Source: Vanessa cardui (lineage: Eukaryota > Arthropoda > Insecta > Lepidoptera > Nymphalidae). From it: a stretch of DNA of 64,000 nt. The translations under genes were made by a program, and so were the position numbers. The DNA lies in NCBI RefSeq assembly GCF_905220365.1, contig NC_061130.1, positions 13,709,501-13,773,500 on the forward strand, given 5' to 3'. Numbering within the stretch: the first letter of the stretch is position 1; each line of letters starts with the position of its first letter. A model generated the notes under the pieces. That model had not been told where the DNA came from and did not search any database. It saw only the letters and a list, made by a program, of their open reading frames with translations. Below are positions 22,211 to 35,476 of the stretch, in pieces.

Positions 22211-22559
22211 TATTTATTATTTTTATCTTAAGATTTAGTTTACCTATTTATTTCTAATGCCGCTTTTTTATATATCAACTTTTTCATCAATACAATGAAC
22301 TCTATTTTGGTAAATGTATTATACCAATAACATTCTAGAATTTCTAAGCAGCCTACTAATGAAGGCAAACCCGAAGGCGATAACTTATCATACGAATAAC
22401 AAGTTTATAATTAAAATGTCATAAAAACCAGACCACGGAATAATCAGCTTCTAATTAGCAATACAAACAACATATATGTATATATTTATAACAGATTTGT
22501 CAAAACGTAAACAAAACCAAAGCTAAAACAAAAAAAAAACTGATGATTATTATACTGGC
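22211..22559. other. unique AT-rich spacer
   Basis: Nothing recognised. Confidence 0.4.
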
Positions 22560-22655
22560 TAGCTAGTACAGAGCGACCCCGGCTTCGCACGGGTATAATG
22601 CTAATATATTTTATTTACGACATCACATTAAAAATTTCTAAAATTATCAATGTTA
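22560..22655 (-). mobile_element. HEL-B 3' part
   Basis: TAGCTAGTACAGAGCGACCC, CGGCTTCGCACGGGTATAAT, CGACATCACATTAAAAATTT; truncated near AAATTATCAATGTT, after which the SINE-1 copy follows. Confidence 0.7.
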
Positions 22656-22669
22656 AAAAACATTGTATC

Positions 22670-22932
22670 AACAACAACAACAACAGTCTGTAAATTCCCA
22701 CTCCACCAACCCGGTTTGGAACATATTCCACCATGCTGTTCCAATGCGGGTTGGTGGAATACACATGTGGCAATATTTCTATGAAATTTGTCACACGATG
22801 TTTTCCTTCACCGCTGAGAACGAGATGACAAATAAAGACAAATTAAGCACATGAATCAGCGGTACTTGCCTGGGTTTGAACCCTCAATCATCGGTTAAGA
22901 TGCACGCGTTCTAACCACTGGGCCATCTCGAC
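22670..22932 (-). mobile_element. SINE-1 copy
   Basis: CAACAACAACAACAGTCTG tail, shortened CTCTCC block, intact head (GTTCTAACCACTGGGCCATC) and body. The GTT-tailed variant. Confidence 0.85.
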
Positions 22933-23477
22933 ACTTATTTTTCAATTCCAATTTGCATTGAACTTTTATTGATCACCAAAATATTTTAAAAGGGTAGATC
23001 CATAGGTTTCTAATCATCATGCTTTAAGTAACAGAAACAATTATGATAATTATGTACTTATATAGGAACATTAAAAATTGATATTATTATTGACTTAATC
23101 GGGTAAATCTACTTTTGTATTTAATTAAATAGTAAATAAGTATGCCTCAACGTGAGGTCTAGTCAATGGAGTACGTTGCCCAAACACCTGACGCCTGACC
23201 TACATACCGTCTTATTGCGCATGCGTAGAGAGCACTAATGGACTATTGTAGAGCTTGAAAATCAGATTAATTGCTCGCTTTACCTCACTTGTATTTGAAA
23301 CATGAAAGTGTGTTTGCTTGTTAGACTATTACATACAAAACGCAATTACCTTTGATTGAGAACTGAATTAATTATTTAATTTAATAATAAATGAATTTCT
23401 AAGTAAAATAAATTGTAAGCAGAAATTTATTCAGTTATTTTCAAAATAAGGACGAGATTATTGCATGTATGTTTATG
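22933..23477. other. unique stretch
   Basis: A slightly GC-richer spot at 23140-23250 (CCTGACGCCTGACCTACATA, GCGCATGCG). No gene recognised. Confidence 0.4.
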
Positions 23478-23702
23478 ATTGGTGGACTTGGGCCAACTGT
23501 TGGTGTATCAAAACTACCAATAAACATTGGTACGGTAAGAAATCCTATATATCACCAATGCGCCACCAATATTGGCAACTAAGGTGTTATGTTCCTTGTG
23601 CCGTTTAAACTAGCACTTCAAACCGGATCATGACAGTACCAGCTTTAGTTGTTTGGCGGTAGTTAATAAGATGAGTGGGTGGTACCTCCCCTCCAACCCT
23701 TG
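23478..23702 (+). mobile_element. REP-G copy, diverged
   Basis: TTGGTGGACTTGGGCCAACT, CAATGCGCCACCAATATTGG, GTTTGGCGGTAG and GATGAGTGGGTGGTACCT. Confidence 0.7.
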
Positions 23703-25594
23703 TATTGTATTGTAAACATATATTGAGCTATATTGGTTCCTGAGAAATAAGCATAATTGGGATAATTTATAATGTACTCTTGCTCTGAGGATGAGCTCCT
23801 GAAAGTTTATTCAAAGTATTCCAAAGGCTATCCATTCATACTGACTCACTCACTAACTCACAATCATAGCTAATCAACAAATTGTCAATCTTCTATTACC
23901 TATATTTAAAAAAGAAACTGTCATTACAAATATGATATTCCATTCGAAATATGAAATTATTTCGAAATTTAAAATTGACCGTTAATAAAAATGTGTTAGA
24001 ACTTTAATCAAAGTTAGCAGTTTATTTGAATATCTTAAATAGTTTATGTATAAGATTAAAGTCGCTTTTAGCTGTATCTGCTTGCCTTATAAGATGAAGG
24101 GCCAATACAATTATTACAAACAAATGCAATTGGCTAATTCGATTTATTATCATTGATACCAGCAGGGCTATTCTGTATGAAGTTACATATTTGAAAATAA
24201 TAAGTGTTAGTCGACTTTAAAAGCAATAGCATTATATTTATTCGATTGGCTTCTTTCAGAAGCAGATTTATACATTGCTTAAATTTTTCATTGTACTATA
24301 ATTAAAACTCATTCTTTTTAATAATCTGTGTCCGTGTTAATTAATGAACAGAGTTTTATTGAGAAACAATAAAAAAATATTCTACAATAAGTATTGCCAG
24401 ATTAAAAAATAATCTTACTCTGAAATTTTTTTAAGAATTTTTCATGTTAGTTTATACATTAGCTAACTCTCACTGTTGAAAAGGATTTCATTATGATCAT
24501 GATCGGCGGTGAGTTTCGAATTTATTGTAACAGAATTACCCTACAGAGCGGTAAATTAGTATTCACAAATTATGCGTCGACGGGAAACAGTGAATTTGCT
24601 AATGCCATGCTTGAACAAGTGTTAGTAATGAAATTAGTTGTTTCCAAGCACTTTGAAGTAAGTGAGCTTACTTCTGTAGTGTGGTTAGAACAAGAATTAT
24701 TTATTATTCTGTTTGACATTTGACGTTTATCGGGAAATAACACTAATACGTTACATTTCTGACATAAGATCGCATCTCAATTGAATAAGATAACATATAC
24801 AGCATATTATATATAAATATATGCAATATTACTAAAGTTTGTAAGCTTCTTAACATTGTAACAACGAGATCGAAACATATCCATGGTTATCTCTTTCTTT
24901 CGTTAATGATGTAATATTTGAAAGAAAAGGATAGAACTGTTGAACTCATTTCCCTTAGCAATCATTTATTAGTAAAGGTGTTAATTATTAATTTCACGAA
25001 CATAAACAGGTTATAAGAAATGAAACAGAGGTGTGAAATGAAACAGTCATGTCACGGTCGTTTAATTGTAATCTATGACGATGAAACGACAGACTTTAAT
25101 TTATCTATTTTAAAACCAATAACTCATTTTTTTTTTGTTCTATGTACAAACTCGAAAATTTTAGAGCCTACATTCGCCCATGTTTAAGTCTATTAACAAA
25201 AATGATCATATTATTCACACCTTCTTATTATATAAGCCATATACTATAACTGCAGAAACACGCATAGCTTAATTTTATTCTATATTATTTTGTGTTGGTC
25301 TACAATAGATCGAAACCTATGAAAAATTATAGATCTTTAAAAAAATATATTTTTAGTCGACTACATATTATATCCGGATAATTAGAATAATCGAATTTTT
25401 TCGATATTAATATTATTTATGAAATTCAGTGACATTACAGTTCAACGGGCGGCCATATTTAACGTTTATGAATGCGTTCAGAAAATGTGAAACGTGCAAG
25501 GGTACAGTTGTTTAATTTATATTTGATTGTTTAGTTTAATTAACCTGTGCGAATCTGTTTTTTAATTGTATATTACTACTTTGGTTATATATTA
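23703..25594. other. longest repeat-poor stretch of this part
   Basis: No repeat family recognised. A 76-codon plus-strand frame at 24493-24723 has no domain I know and no visible splice context that I can trust. The sequence is AT-rich throughout. Confidence 0.4.
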
Positions 25595-25914
25595 TTTTAG
25601 GTGTTGCATCGGCAAAATTCATAAAACCGATCACATCCGAACTAATTACGCTATTCCGAATTATCAATATTTATTTCTCATGTGAATATGATCTTTACAC
25701 AAACGTAATAACTTGTAATATCATATGACGTAATATATTCGTCAATTTGACACGTCGATTTACATGCACTTGCTTTCTCGGGTTGAACTGTCGCGAATAA
25801 CACCGACGAATAGCATCGAATGGCGCGATAGGGAGCAATTTTAGTTGAATAAATCGGCAGTAATCGGGTTTATTGAATTTGCCGATGCTACGTCTGAGTT
25901 GTGTCGTACTATAC
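25595..25914 (-). mobile_element. MITE-T copy 2
   Basis: Reverse orientation relative to the other two. GCATCGGCAAAATTCATAAA and CCGATCACATCCGAA at the left; GAATTTGCCGATGCTACGTC and GTTGTGTCGTACTATA at the right. The outer left end is decayed (TTTTAGGTGTT). Confidence 0.8.
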
Positions 25915-27026
25915 CGACATTAATATAACTGTCTGGTATTAGTTTATGTAATTTTTATGCAATTCGAATCATTTAGCATTTCCTACAGCTTAGATTTTAC
26001 AAGCTGTGTATAACGAGTCCTTTCGGTCAGCAAACATCTGATAATTGCTACATTTAACTTATGTAACTGTATTTATGTTTATTCAATCAAATATTGAAAT
26101 TAAATGAAATAAATTTATAATTTATACTCTGTGAGAGTAAGCTAAAAAATATTTATGCAAGATTACTTAACTTGCAATGCTTTTTAATTTATTTATAATA
26201 CTTGCTCTAAATCCTAAGAGTTGAAAATTTATAGATACTACATTTTTTATAAATACAAGTACTTCAACAAATAACAAAAGAATTGAATAACACAACTTTT
26301 CTGAAATACATATAAACTGTAGTGCACACAGATCTGTAAAAACAATAATAATTTTTGGGCTTATATATGGATATAATTATATATTATCTGTGTATTTATG
26401 TATCTGTCACCTCGCTGTCATCGCGGAAAGCGCGGGAATATAAAGATATATGATTTGGGCGCGAGTGAAGACTGTGTGTGTGCACTGCGATTTAAATATA
26501 AAATCTATTTATATGTAACTTCAAAATCGATCTTAAGATCTTACACGTGAACATTACACGAACATTTAAAACTAGAAGTGACAATTACATAGTCCAGTAA
26601 ATTTTGTGAAAGCGAATACATAATACCAACAGATGAACCATTTGATCTATTTACAGCCATAATTGAGTCTGACCCACTGAACATTATCAATCAATCAGAC
26701 CTAGTTCACCATCCGGTCTTTCATTCCCAACGAATGATTATCTAGTGTTGATTGATTCATTCCAAACATTTAACCGTTATTTACTTTATTAAACGTGCAA
26801 TCGTTTCTCTGTAAGTACTCACTGATTGAGTGTTAGAAAAATATTTTAATTGTAACATCTATGAGAAAATATACCAAGTGATTTAAAGATGGCGTCCTTT
26901 TAAAATGTCGGGCCAAATATCTTTAAAATGTATTGTCATTTTGTAATCGCTCGATGGATCTGAATGGTTTTTCAATTATTATATAAGGATATAATAATGA
27001 AGATTCATTTTGGGCGGAGGTGCAGT
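25915..27026. other. unique AT-rich stretch
   Basis: No gene. Near 26400-26480 is a GC-richer spot (CGCTGTCATCGCGGAAAGCG). Confidence 0.4.
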
Positions 27027-27291
27027 ATTTTTTATGATGTAAGTATATAGTAGGCTAATGGTCACTTAATAAAGAGTTACCATCGCCCATGAGCAAAACG
27101 CATTTCCTTTCGTCACCAATACACTACCAATCTGGGGAACTAAAATGTAATGTCCCTTGTGCCTGTACTCACTTCAGCTCAATTATCCTTAAAACTGGAA
27201 CACAACACTGATGAGTACTGTCGTTTGATGGTAGAACATATGATGAGTGGGTTGTATCTACCCAGACGGGATAGTATAAAGCCTAACCAAA
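27027..27291 (+). mobile_element. REP-G copy, diverged
   Basis: TTACCATCGCCCATGAGCAA, AATGTCCCTTGTGCCTGTAC, GATGAGTGGGTTGTATCTAC, CCCAGACGGG. Confidence 0.7.
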
Positions 27292-28479
27292 TAACAAAGC
27301 GGTGTGAAATCCTTGGATAAAATATCCCACAAAAATAAAGATCTATTTTAAAATAACATTTAAAGTAGTATTATTTCAAAGAAAATAATAATAATGCTAA
27401 CTTCTAAGATAAAAATCATCGTATTTAATTTTAATGAGAATTATTAAAACTTCCCAAGTTAATTGATTGGAATAATTAATTTATGTAATGCAATAAATTT
27501 ACATTACTACAAAATTACTACTTGGACTACCAGTCGTATTAATGATACGGCTCGCGTTATTTAATATACCGAAATGATTCATTGCTCACACAGTTTCATC
27601 TCACGGCGGTATTTCGGAATTTCTAAATTCCAAACTCTACACCATTTGTTATGAATGAAATGAATGAAATTAAAAAGTAAAAATCATTCAGGTTTTAATA
27701 TAAGGTCGTCTTTTAATTCTTATATAACTTGAATGAAAATAATGTATTAATAAAATGGTGCTTTTGGAAAATGAAGACTCCTATTTTAAATTTGAAGTCT
27801 ATTACACAAAGCACTATTTTAGCACTTATGCCTTATTTTCAGTAATTCGGCTAAAGTATCCATTCTCAAGGGAAACTCGCCAACTACGCCTAAAATATAG
27901 AGCGAGGGAATATTCTCACACTGTAATGGATGATATATTGATACTTTTATTTTAGTCATTAGACGAACCATATTGTATACAAATAATTGACACACAAATC
28001 AAATAATCAAATAGTCAATTGAGAAACTTTTTACATAAAAAATAGTTTCGGTCCTTTCAATAATTTATTGCTATATCGATATACTCATTATCTCATACCA
28101 AAACATATAATACTCATTGAAATACAATTTATATCCAATTAGATACTGAACCGATACTTGGCGTCCGTTTTTGCGTAAGCATTGACGTTTGCTTAAACCA
28201 TAGACTAGGAAATGTGATAGAAATGGCTTCGCTGAAATGATGACAGATGTTAGACCTGTCCAATAATCGATTGAACAAAACTCGGATTACTGATAGATAT
28301 GCGGTCTCGTTTATTTTAATTGATTGCTCCTTCGTGCTGATAACTATCGATTATCGAATGACGGATCGTAGTTGCTTACGAGGCGTTAAAATGATCGTGA
28401 AACGAAATCTATACATCCGTTAAGTTTTATCATTTATGTTTGTTTAATACGCTAATTTTCCTGTAATTAATTTATACAT
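27292..28479. other. unique stretch, no gene
   Basis: A 66-codon frame at 27755-27955 matches nothing I know. ATGAATGAA is repeated at 27651-27667. Confidence 0.4.
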
Positions 28480-28610
28480 TTCGTGCTTCACAGTAATGGA
28501 AATCATCGTGAGGTTACCTGCACGTAAAACTCGAGGCACTATGAAAATCTGTCAAATGTTTATCCAGCATTGGAGCAACTGATTAAAATAAGTGTCAGGC
28601 TTCAAAAAGG
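28480..28610 (+). mobile_element. old SINE-1 body fragment
   Basis: TTCGTGCTTCACAGTAATGG, then AAATCATCGTGAGGTTACCT and CCAGCATTGGAGCAACTG, in SINE-1 order but strongly diverged. Confidence 0.5.
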
Positions 28611-30059
28611 AAGAATCCTTTGCTTTTAAATATAGATAAATAAATTTTTGTTCACTGTTACATAGCTCGTATCACAATTGTTTAATCAAATAACCGAGAT
28701 GTTACCTTGGAAATTTCGTTATGCCATTTCTAAAAGATTAATGATCTATGGTAGCAATATATTTACTTGCAGGTACTCGAATACATTACTTTCAATGCCT
28801 TATTAGACTGTAAACCAGGTATAATTTACACTTAGACCTATCAAGAGTTTCAAATAACTTAAACGAACAAGTTTTATTCGCAAGAAAACTAGTGTAAGCC
28901 AAACACGATTACTTGTGATATCGAATACAGATAATTATATCATATGTAAGATTTTTTTTTAAATTTCAATTATAGAATGTTGTTTATATTGCAACACTAC
29001 ATTCATCCTAATAATAATAAATATATTTATATTTATTTTCCAAATGAAATACTCTTAGTAATTTAAAATTAAAAAAGATGTTGATATGAATTTCGGAATA
29101 ACAAAAGGTTAGGTTTCAGAGTTGACATTAAGGTATCCCATCAATTAAAAGAATTATATGAATTTGACTCAGACAGACTACTCAGACTACAGACTGCCTT
29201 ACAAGAGTTTCCGCATTACATATAAAAAAAATCAAAAAGTGTTTTATATTTGAATCCGTGATCTTATGTTAAGATCCAAATTTTCTATCCACTGAGACAA
29301 AAACCTTCAATGGAAGTGATGTGTTATCATACCTAATAAAAGATAGTCGTCTATAGTATAAAACGTTTAGCGACGGTATTGACAAACAATGCTTTCTCTC
29401 TTCTTTCAAATATGACAGAGAGAGATGACAAATCATTTTTTTTTTTAAAGAACTTAATCCCATTGAAAGATTTAATTACATATGAAAGCAAGACCAATCG
29501 AAATAATATAGCACTTCCTTTCCACTTATCGCAGAACATCTTATCAGTATATTTTAAATGCTAGTATCGGAATCTAGAACCATCAGCATACCTAGATAGG
29601 TATTTAAGATAGCAATCATTTTACGGACGGACAGCGAACTAGTTTGCTACAACGGTACTACATCGGGAAGTAGGTAGTTGTTAATATATTTTTTTAATTG
29701 TTTTTCGAAAAACATTAATTACATGCATTAAATCGATCGCTCATACCGATTAACTTGGAATATCGATTCCATTTGGTTATAATTAAGTTTTTAATTCGGT
29801 TTCGTTAATTGTTATTAATAGATCACATCACATTTGTCTTATTTGGAGATTGTAAAACGGAAATTATTGTTTCGAATTCGAAATTCGAAATTTGAAAATT
29901 TATTTTTTTATATTCATAGTTGGCGACGAAATGAAAATTTATGCTATTCTTGTACACATTAAACGATATATGAATGATCTCCGAATTATTACTCAAATAG
30001 AAGAAATCTTACAAAATATCGATATCAAATAACGTTCAAAATGTCTAAATAAATAAAAC
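28611..30059. other. unique AT-rich stretch
   Basis: A tRNA-like SINE-head remnant lies at 29245-29305 on the minus strand (TTTGAATCCGTGATC, TTCTATCCACTGAGAC). Around 29870-29895 is a palindromic TTCGAATTCGAAATTCGAAA. The frames of 61-64 codons at 29269-29564 overlap each other and are not called. Confidence 0.4.
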
Positions 30060-30431
30060 AATATTCTTATTTTAAAATTGGAACACATTATTCGTTAATA
30101 TTTAACAAAAACATCAATACCAAATACAATAAAAATAATTTATTTAAAAATACAAACGATAGTCTTATTTTAAAAACAATTTAAAATTCGAACACATTAT
30201 TCGCTAATATTTAACAAAAAAATCAACACCAAATACAGTAAAAAATAATTTATTAAAAAATAGAAACGATAGTCTTATTTTAAAAATGATTTAAAATTCG
30301 AACACATTATTCGCTAATATTTAACAAAAAAATCAACACCAAAAATACAGTAAAAAATAATTTATTTAAAAATAGAAACGATAGTCTTATTTTAAAAATG
30401 ATTTAAAATTCGAACACATTATTCACTATTT
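30060..30431. repeat. tandem array of about 110-bp units, 3.4 copies
   Basis: The anchor GTCTTATTTTAAAAA recurs at about 30162, 30272 and 30384, spacing 110 and 112 bp. A first, shorter and more diverged unit starts near 30060 (98-bp spacing, lacking about 10 bp after the anchor). Each unit contains AATTCGAACACATTATTCGC and TTAACAAAAAAATCAACACC. The array ends abruptly after ATTATTCACTATT. Confidence 0.9.
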
Positions 30432-31011
30432 TTTTAATTTGTAGTCTAAGGGGATGTATTCACGTGCGATTACGACGCAGCGTTTGCGACTAAACTATGC
30501 ATTGAGCTTAGTCTGTCAACATTAGCAGTTGCGTGCTCACTTGTCTTACGTTCTCATGTGTGTTTCAGCTCTATTCGTAGGCTAATGCTAATTAACTCGT
30601 TGTCATCCTCTGTTAGTGTCGATGCTATGTGATGATGTTATCTCAAAATAATGACGTAATGACGAGACGAACGTAAGTAGACATGACATGACTATAATTG
30701 GACGTAATTCTGCAAACTAAATGGGGCTCGATTAAAAAGGCTTTTTATACGCATTCTGTGACTACAATTAAAAGTAAATGGGGGATTTGAATTCTGATGG
30801 AATATATTTTAATGGTGAAGGAATTAAGCTGACCTCTTCTATGTAAATTAATTGCCACAGAATAAAGAATCAATCTAGTTGTGCTTATAAAAAAATCTAA
30901 TAAATTATGAATGAAAAATATGTTTCTTTAACGTGAACCAAAATATAATCTCTCTTAAAAACTTCATCGAATATGAAATTATTGCTAAGATTATTAAAGA
31001 ATGATTATGTA

Positions 31012-31016
<5 letters not shown>
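30432..31016. other. unique stretch after the tandem array
   Basis: Less AT-rich at 30450-30690, with CACGTGCGATTACGACGCAG and AATAATGACGTAATGACGAG. No gene or family recognised. Confidence 0.4.

Positions 31017-31086
<70 letters not shown>
31017..31086. repeat. (GT)35 microsatellite
   Basis: Seventy uninterrupted bases of GT, preceded by ATGTATGTATGT. Likely highly variable in length. Confidence 0.97.
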
Positions 31087-31089
<3 letters not shown>

Positions 31090-32276
31090 ATTTATGATTT
31101 TCTTTTTGTTTAATGTATTTTCTTTCTGCAATTATAAATTATGCACTTTGATGATTATCTGTGTTACGCCATGACCTGTATAAAGTTTTTCTTAATACAA
31201 TTCATCTAAAACGCGTTAGTATCTCGATAGGATTGCGTGTGAATTATCATAAGTATCAAGTTATGTAGTAACTCTTCTCGTAGCTAAGTTACATAGCCTA
31301 ACTAAGTAAACAGCCTCGTCACACAAGTGGTCAAGCATGCATTGTATAGTGTTAAAATTAGAAGACTTGTGATTTTTATTGTTTAATGTGTATATGTCTC
31401 AAATGCATATGTAATATATGATAGAACGTCGCAAAATATAATATCAATATATAATAACAAAATAATTTATCAAGAGTAAGTTTATTTTACATATATAAGA
31501 AAAGATACTTATACCTCTTAGAAATAATCTTTATTTAAATTTGGAACGCAAGACAAACTACTAGAATCGTCTAATGCCCTCTATTGGCTTTGCAAGTAAT
31601 ATAAACCAGTACACATAATATTTAAACCAATATGGCTCATGTATTTGTAATCACAACCAATGCTAAGATAAAGCTCACTCATTCTAAGTATCATATAAAA
31701 CCTTTTTTTTCTTTTTCGTGTATAATAAATGGAAAGTTAAAGGGCTGTTATATAGCTGTGACTTGACCGCCTTTCGTAAATAGTCTGATAGCATCTAATT
31801 ACCTAGGTATTTGTGAATGGCTCAGAGTTCAAACGTATAACAAGTAAATTATTGTATAAAACCTTCAAAAGCCTTTTTAGTACTAATAGTAAGACATTTG
31901 TTCAAACAAAACTAGTGTTACTTACATCCTTTTTGAACTTTATTATATTTATTTAACTAGTAAGAAACTCTGGCAATATTGTATACATATATAATGATAG
32001 TTTTCACGGTAATAATGATTGATTAGTGCCTACTAATAGTAGGCATATATGTCAAATATAGTACAGTCAGAGTAAGAAAACCTTCGTCAGTTTTCAAATT
32101 CATTCCTTTATCAAGTGTTAATCTCTTAGTACCTTTTGAATCTAAACATCAAATCATTGCGAGCCGATTATCGCTCATACTGAGCACACGAAAATAGATC
32201 GGATGGTGACGAACCTTTTCTTATGCCGATTGTACGTACATAAATAATAAATTTGTAGCGATTGTTAACGCTCTAC
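31087..32276. other. unique AT-rich stretch
   Basis: No gene. Contains a 19-bp palindrome at 32027-32045: TGCCTACTA, A, TAGTAGGCA. Confidence 0.4.
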
Positions 32277-32560
32277 AACAACAACAACAATAACAACAAC
32301 AGCCTATAAATTTCCCACTACTGTGCTATAGCCTCATCTTCCTTTGAGGAGAAGGTTTGAAACATTTTACCCACAGTTTTCCAATGCTGGTTAGTGGTAT
32401 ACACATGTAGCTGAATTTCTATGAAATTTGACGATGTTTTCCTTTACCACTCAGAATGAATTATAAAACAAATTAAGCACTTGTTCAATCAGTAGTGTCT
32501 GCTTTGAACCCGCAATCATCTGTAAGATGCACGCGTTCTAACCACTGGGCCATATCGGCG
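32277..32560 (-). mobile_element. SINE-1 copy, moderately diverged
   Basis: Long (CAA)n-type tail (ACAACAACAACAATAACAAC), body with CTATGAAATTTGACGATG, head GTTCTAACCACTGGGCCATA. The 63-codon minus frame at 32538-32729 starts in its flank. Confidence 0.82.
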
Positions 32561-33164
32561 TCACGTCGCCTATCACTAATTGTGCGTTGGCAATAAATTG
32601 GACGTCTAAAACCGTCGCCACAATGCATTGATTGCTGACATGCGTTTTTCTATTCGCCCCATAAGGATACGGGCACCTCGGATATGTACAACATTTGTAC
32701 TGACATGTTTTTTTTCCCATCCTATTCAATGGCTGTTTAATGTGCCTCTGTATCGATCTGATTTATTTATCTCGTCCGATAAATGATACGTCGTGTTATG
32801 TACGCGACTGGAGTTCGTACATATTAGAATATAAAGTATAGTTTTATATTTATTAGTGCTCTGATTAACAATAAATCCATTGCGATGTGTGTATCATTTA
32901 TTAAGACGTATTATTGATAAAATTGATTATAATTTTCAAGTTTATTGGAGTTTACTGAGGTATTTTTGACACATAAAATTAGAAAAATAGAATGTTTCGA
33001 ATCCTATGATCTGGACTGGACTTATATGATTTTCATGAGAGTAGGAGAGACAGAATTAGAATGAGATGTAATCATTCTGAGGATGACGTATTAGTTTTAC
33101 GTTTGGAAAACTTATTAATGCTAATTCTTTACCTAAATTGATATCTATACTAGAATTAAGAATG
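32561..33164. other. unique stretch
   Basis: The first 170 bp are GC-richer (TTCGCCCCATAAGGATACGG, GCACCTCGGATATG). No gene recognised. Confidence 0.4.
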
Positions 33165-33265
33165 CAAAAGTATTAAATGTATGTTCTTTTACGACTGAAC
33201 CAATTAATTGATTTTTTTTAATTTGGCATAAACCCTAAAAAAGAACTTAGGCTATCTTATGCCTA
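33165..33265 (+). mobile_element. HEL-A-like fragment
   Basis: TTTTACGACTGAACCAATTA, TTTAATTTGGCATAAACCCT and AAGAACTTAGGCTATCTTAT follow the order of HEL-A. Confidence 0.5.
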
Positions 33266-33289
33266 ACACCTGACTAAACTGACATTTAA

Positions 33290-33453
33290 ACTCAAACTCA
33301 AACTCAAATATCTTTATTCAACATAGAAGCATTACACTTTCTTATTGATGGTCAATTGAAACACTACCACCGGTTCGGAAAGAAAATACCCTGACCTGAG
33401 AAGAACCGGCGAAAGAAACTCAGCGGGTTTTTTTTTTTTTTTTTTTTTTTTTT
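33290..33453 (-). mobile_element. 3' end of a second LINE family
   Basis: Plus strand: (CTCAAA)3 tail repeat, TATCTTTATTCAACATAG, CTACCACCGGTTCGGAAAG, CTGAGAAGAACCGGCGAAAG, AAACTCAGCGGG, then 26 T at 33428-33453. It shares the ACCACCGGTTCGGAAAG core with the other LINE tail, but the rest differs. Confidence 0.7.
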
Positions 33454-33967
33454 CTTATGTATTATGTAAATAAACAATTTAATATGAGATGAAATAGCCA
33501 GGAGGCGATCGTATCATTCCCAAGGTGTGCTATCGATCATAAACTCATTAATTGTATAATAACCTTTTACACACAAGCGTTCCTTAATAATTTTTTTAAA
33601 TTTTAAATTTAGTAAATAAATTCCTGAAATTAAGACTATAACTAAGTGTATATTTCATCGTATTCCTTTATAATTGCACAAATTACTGATATAGTTTTAT
33701 GTATTAATTGCAAGTAATGTGTATAACATTATATAATTTTAATGTAAGTTACAGCAATGATTGGCAAGTCACTGGTTCTAAGATACGTCTCCTAGTTTAG
33801 AAGTACAGCTACTTTAATCTATGTAACCTGTAAAATGAAAAAAACAATGTTAAACATTTACAAAGTTTGTTGCAAGCCTCTATCGAAATCAGTCGACTTC
33901 ATATTATCGGTTTCATTTAAAATCATTGTTTATATAGCGTCTACAATTTTCAACGACACTGCTTAAG
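33454..33967. other. unique AT-rich spacer
   Basis: Nothing recognised. Confidence 0.4.
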
Positions 33968-34292
33968 TATAGTACGACACAACTTAGATGTAGCATCAGC
34001 AAATGCAATACCGATTACTGCCGATTTACACAATCAATAGAAATAGCTTCCTATCGCTATTCGTCGCTATAGATTCGCGCTTCATTTCAACCCGAGAAAG
34101 CAAGTGCATGTAAATCGACGTATCAAATTGACGAATATATTAGGTCATATGATATTACAAGTTATTACATTTGTGTAAAGATCATATTCGCATAAGAAAT
34201 AAATATTGATAATTTAGGACAGCGTACTTAATTCGGATGTGATCGGTTTTCCAAATTTTGCCGATGCTACATCTAAGCTGTGTCGTGCTATA
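33968..34292 (+). mobile_element. MITE-T copy 3, both inverted ends preserved
   Basis: Left end TATAGTACGACACAACTTAG then ATGTAGCATC; right end, read inward, TATAGCACGACACAGCTTAG then ATGTAGCATC. About 36 bp pair with three differences. TA at each outer edge may be the target duplication. No coding frame, 325 bp: a non-autonomous DNA transposon by structure. Confidence 0.85.
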
Positions 34293-35476
34293 CGAGCGAT
34301 TATACCATTTAATAGGCGTGTACGTTCCGTTAATAATTCGCTTAAATTCGCTTTATCAATATTCGCTTTCATCGTTAACCTTTATAAAGCATAATAGATA
34401 ACCCGCTATAACGTTACGATATTCGAAAATACTTAAACATTTACTTAAGTATTCATAACTTAAGCTTAGTATACATTCAATTTTAAAGCTTGGTTTAATA
34501 ATTAAACATCAAACCAAAGCTTAGAATATAGCTCAGTTGTCGAACAGGACACTATAATAATAACTAATAATAATAAGACTTGGAGAAGGTCGTTTCAAAT
34601 GTAGTAGTTCAGTTGAGGTAAGATGGAACCTCTTTTATGCTAATGATTATACTTGGAATATTTTTGGGTATCGCATATTGTCTCAATTAAGTGATTTGGT
34701 GAATAGATTTTGAATTAACGAAATATTAATAAATTGCTTGTACATTTATTAGAATATTCATAAATTTTACACACACGGTTTTGCCCTCAAAATCTATTTT
34801 AAGAATCAGCTTTTGTTAACTCCCGATGTTATTTTAAAATGCAAACAAAACTTTTCTTATCATTCTAAACATAATAATATCATTATTACTTACTATATTA
34901 AGAGCAAACGCCAAAGAACTTCCTAGACTTAAATATAAGGCTTCAACACATCTTCCTAATATTTCCTAGAAGCCGAACGTAGGATATGTAAGCATGGTCC
35001 GGTAACTTTTTACACGTAGCTTTATCATCGTATTACGCTAAGGGCGAACCAGTTAGGCTTAATTGATCAAGTACAGGCGGTGTTACTGATTACAATCAGC
35101 CATCTTACGTAGTGAGAAAAACCGCAAGTAACATTTTTCGAATGACATGGAACCATTTAACGTATTCGATTTGTCTTTTCTAGGCATCATTATTAAATCG
35201 TTGAGTTTTTTTTATATGGCAACACTTTAGTATTTCAATAACGTTATTAATTCAAAATGTTTATTTTTCAAATCCTTCTAGACAAATATTGTCAGACTTT
35301 CGAAACCTCTACAATCTTATATACCTAAGGAAAACGTATTTCCATCACGAAGATATAAATGTTTACTGATCATTTAATAAATAGTAAATCTAACGTTATT
35401 TATGGAAAGATAGTAGCAGTTCTGTACATTAAATGTACTTTCATGATTCATGACTTATTTACATTAAAGTTAAAAG
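34293..35476. other. unique AT-rich stretch
   Basis: A loose inverted pair AAGCTTGGTTT / AAACCAAAGCTT near 34485-34522. No gene recognised. Confidence 0.4.

Noticed and set aside
30060..30431. CRISPR array
   Set aside because: Units of 110 bp are repeated as a whole with no unique spacers, in a eukaryotic setting.
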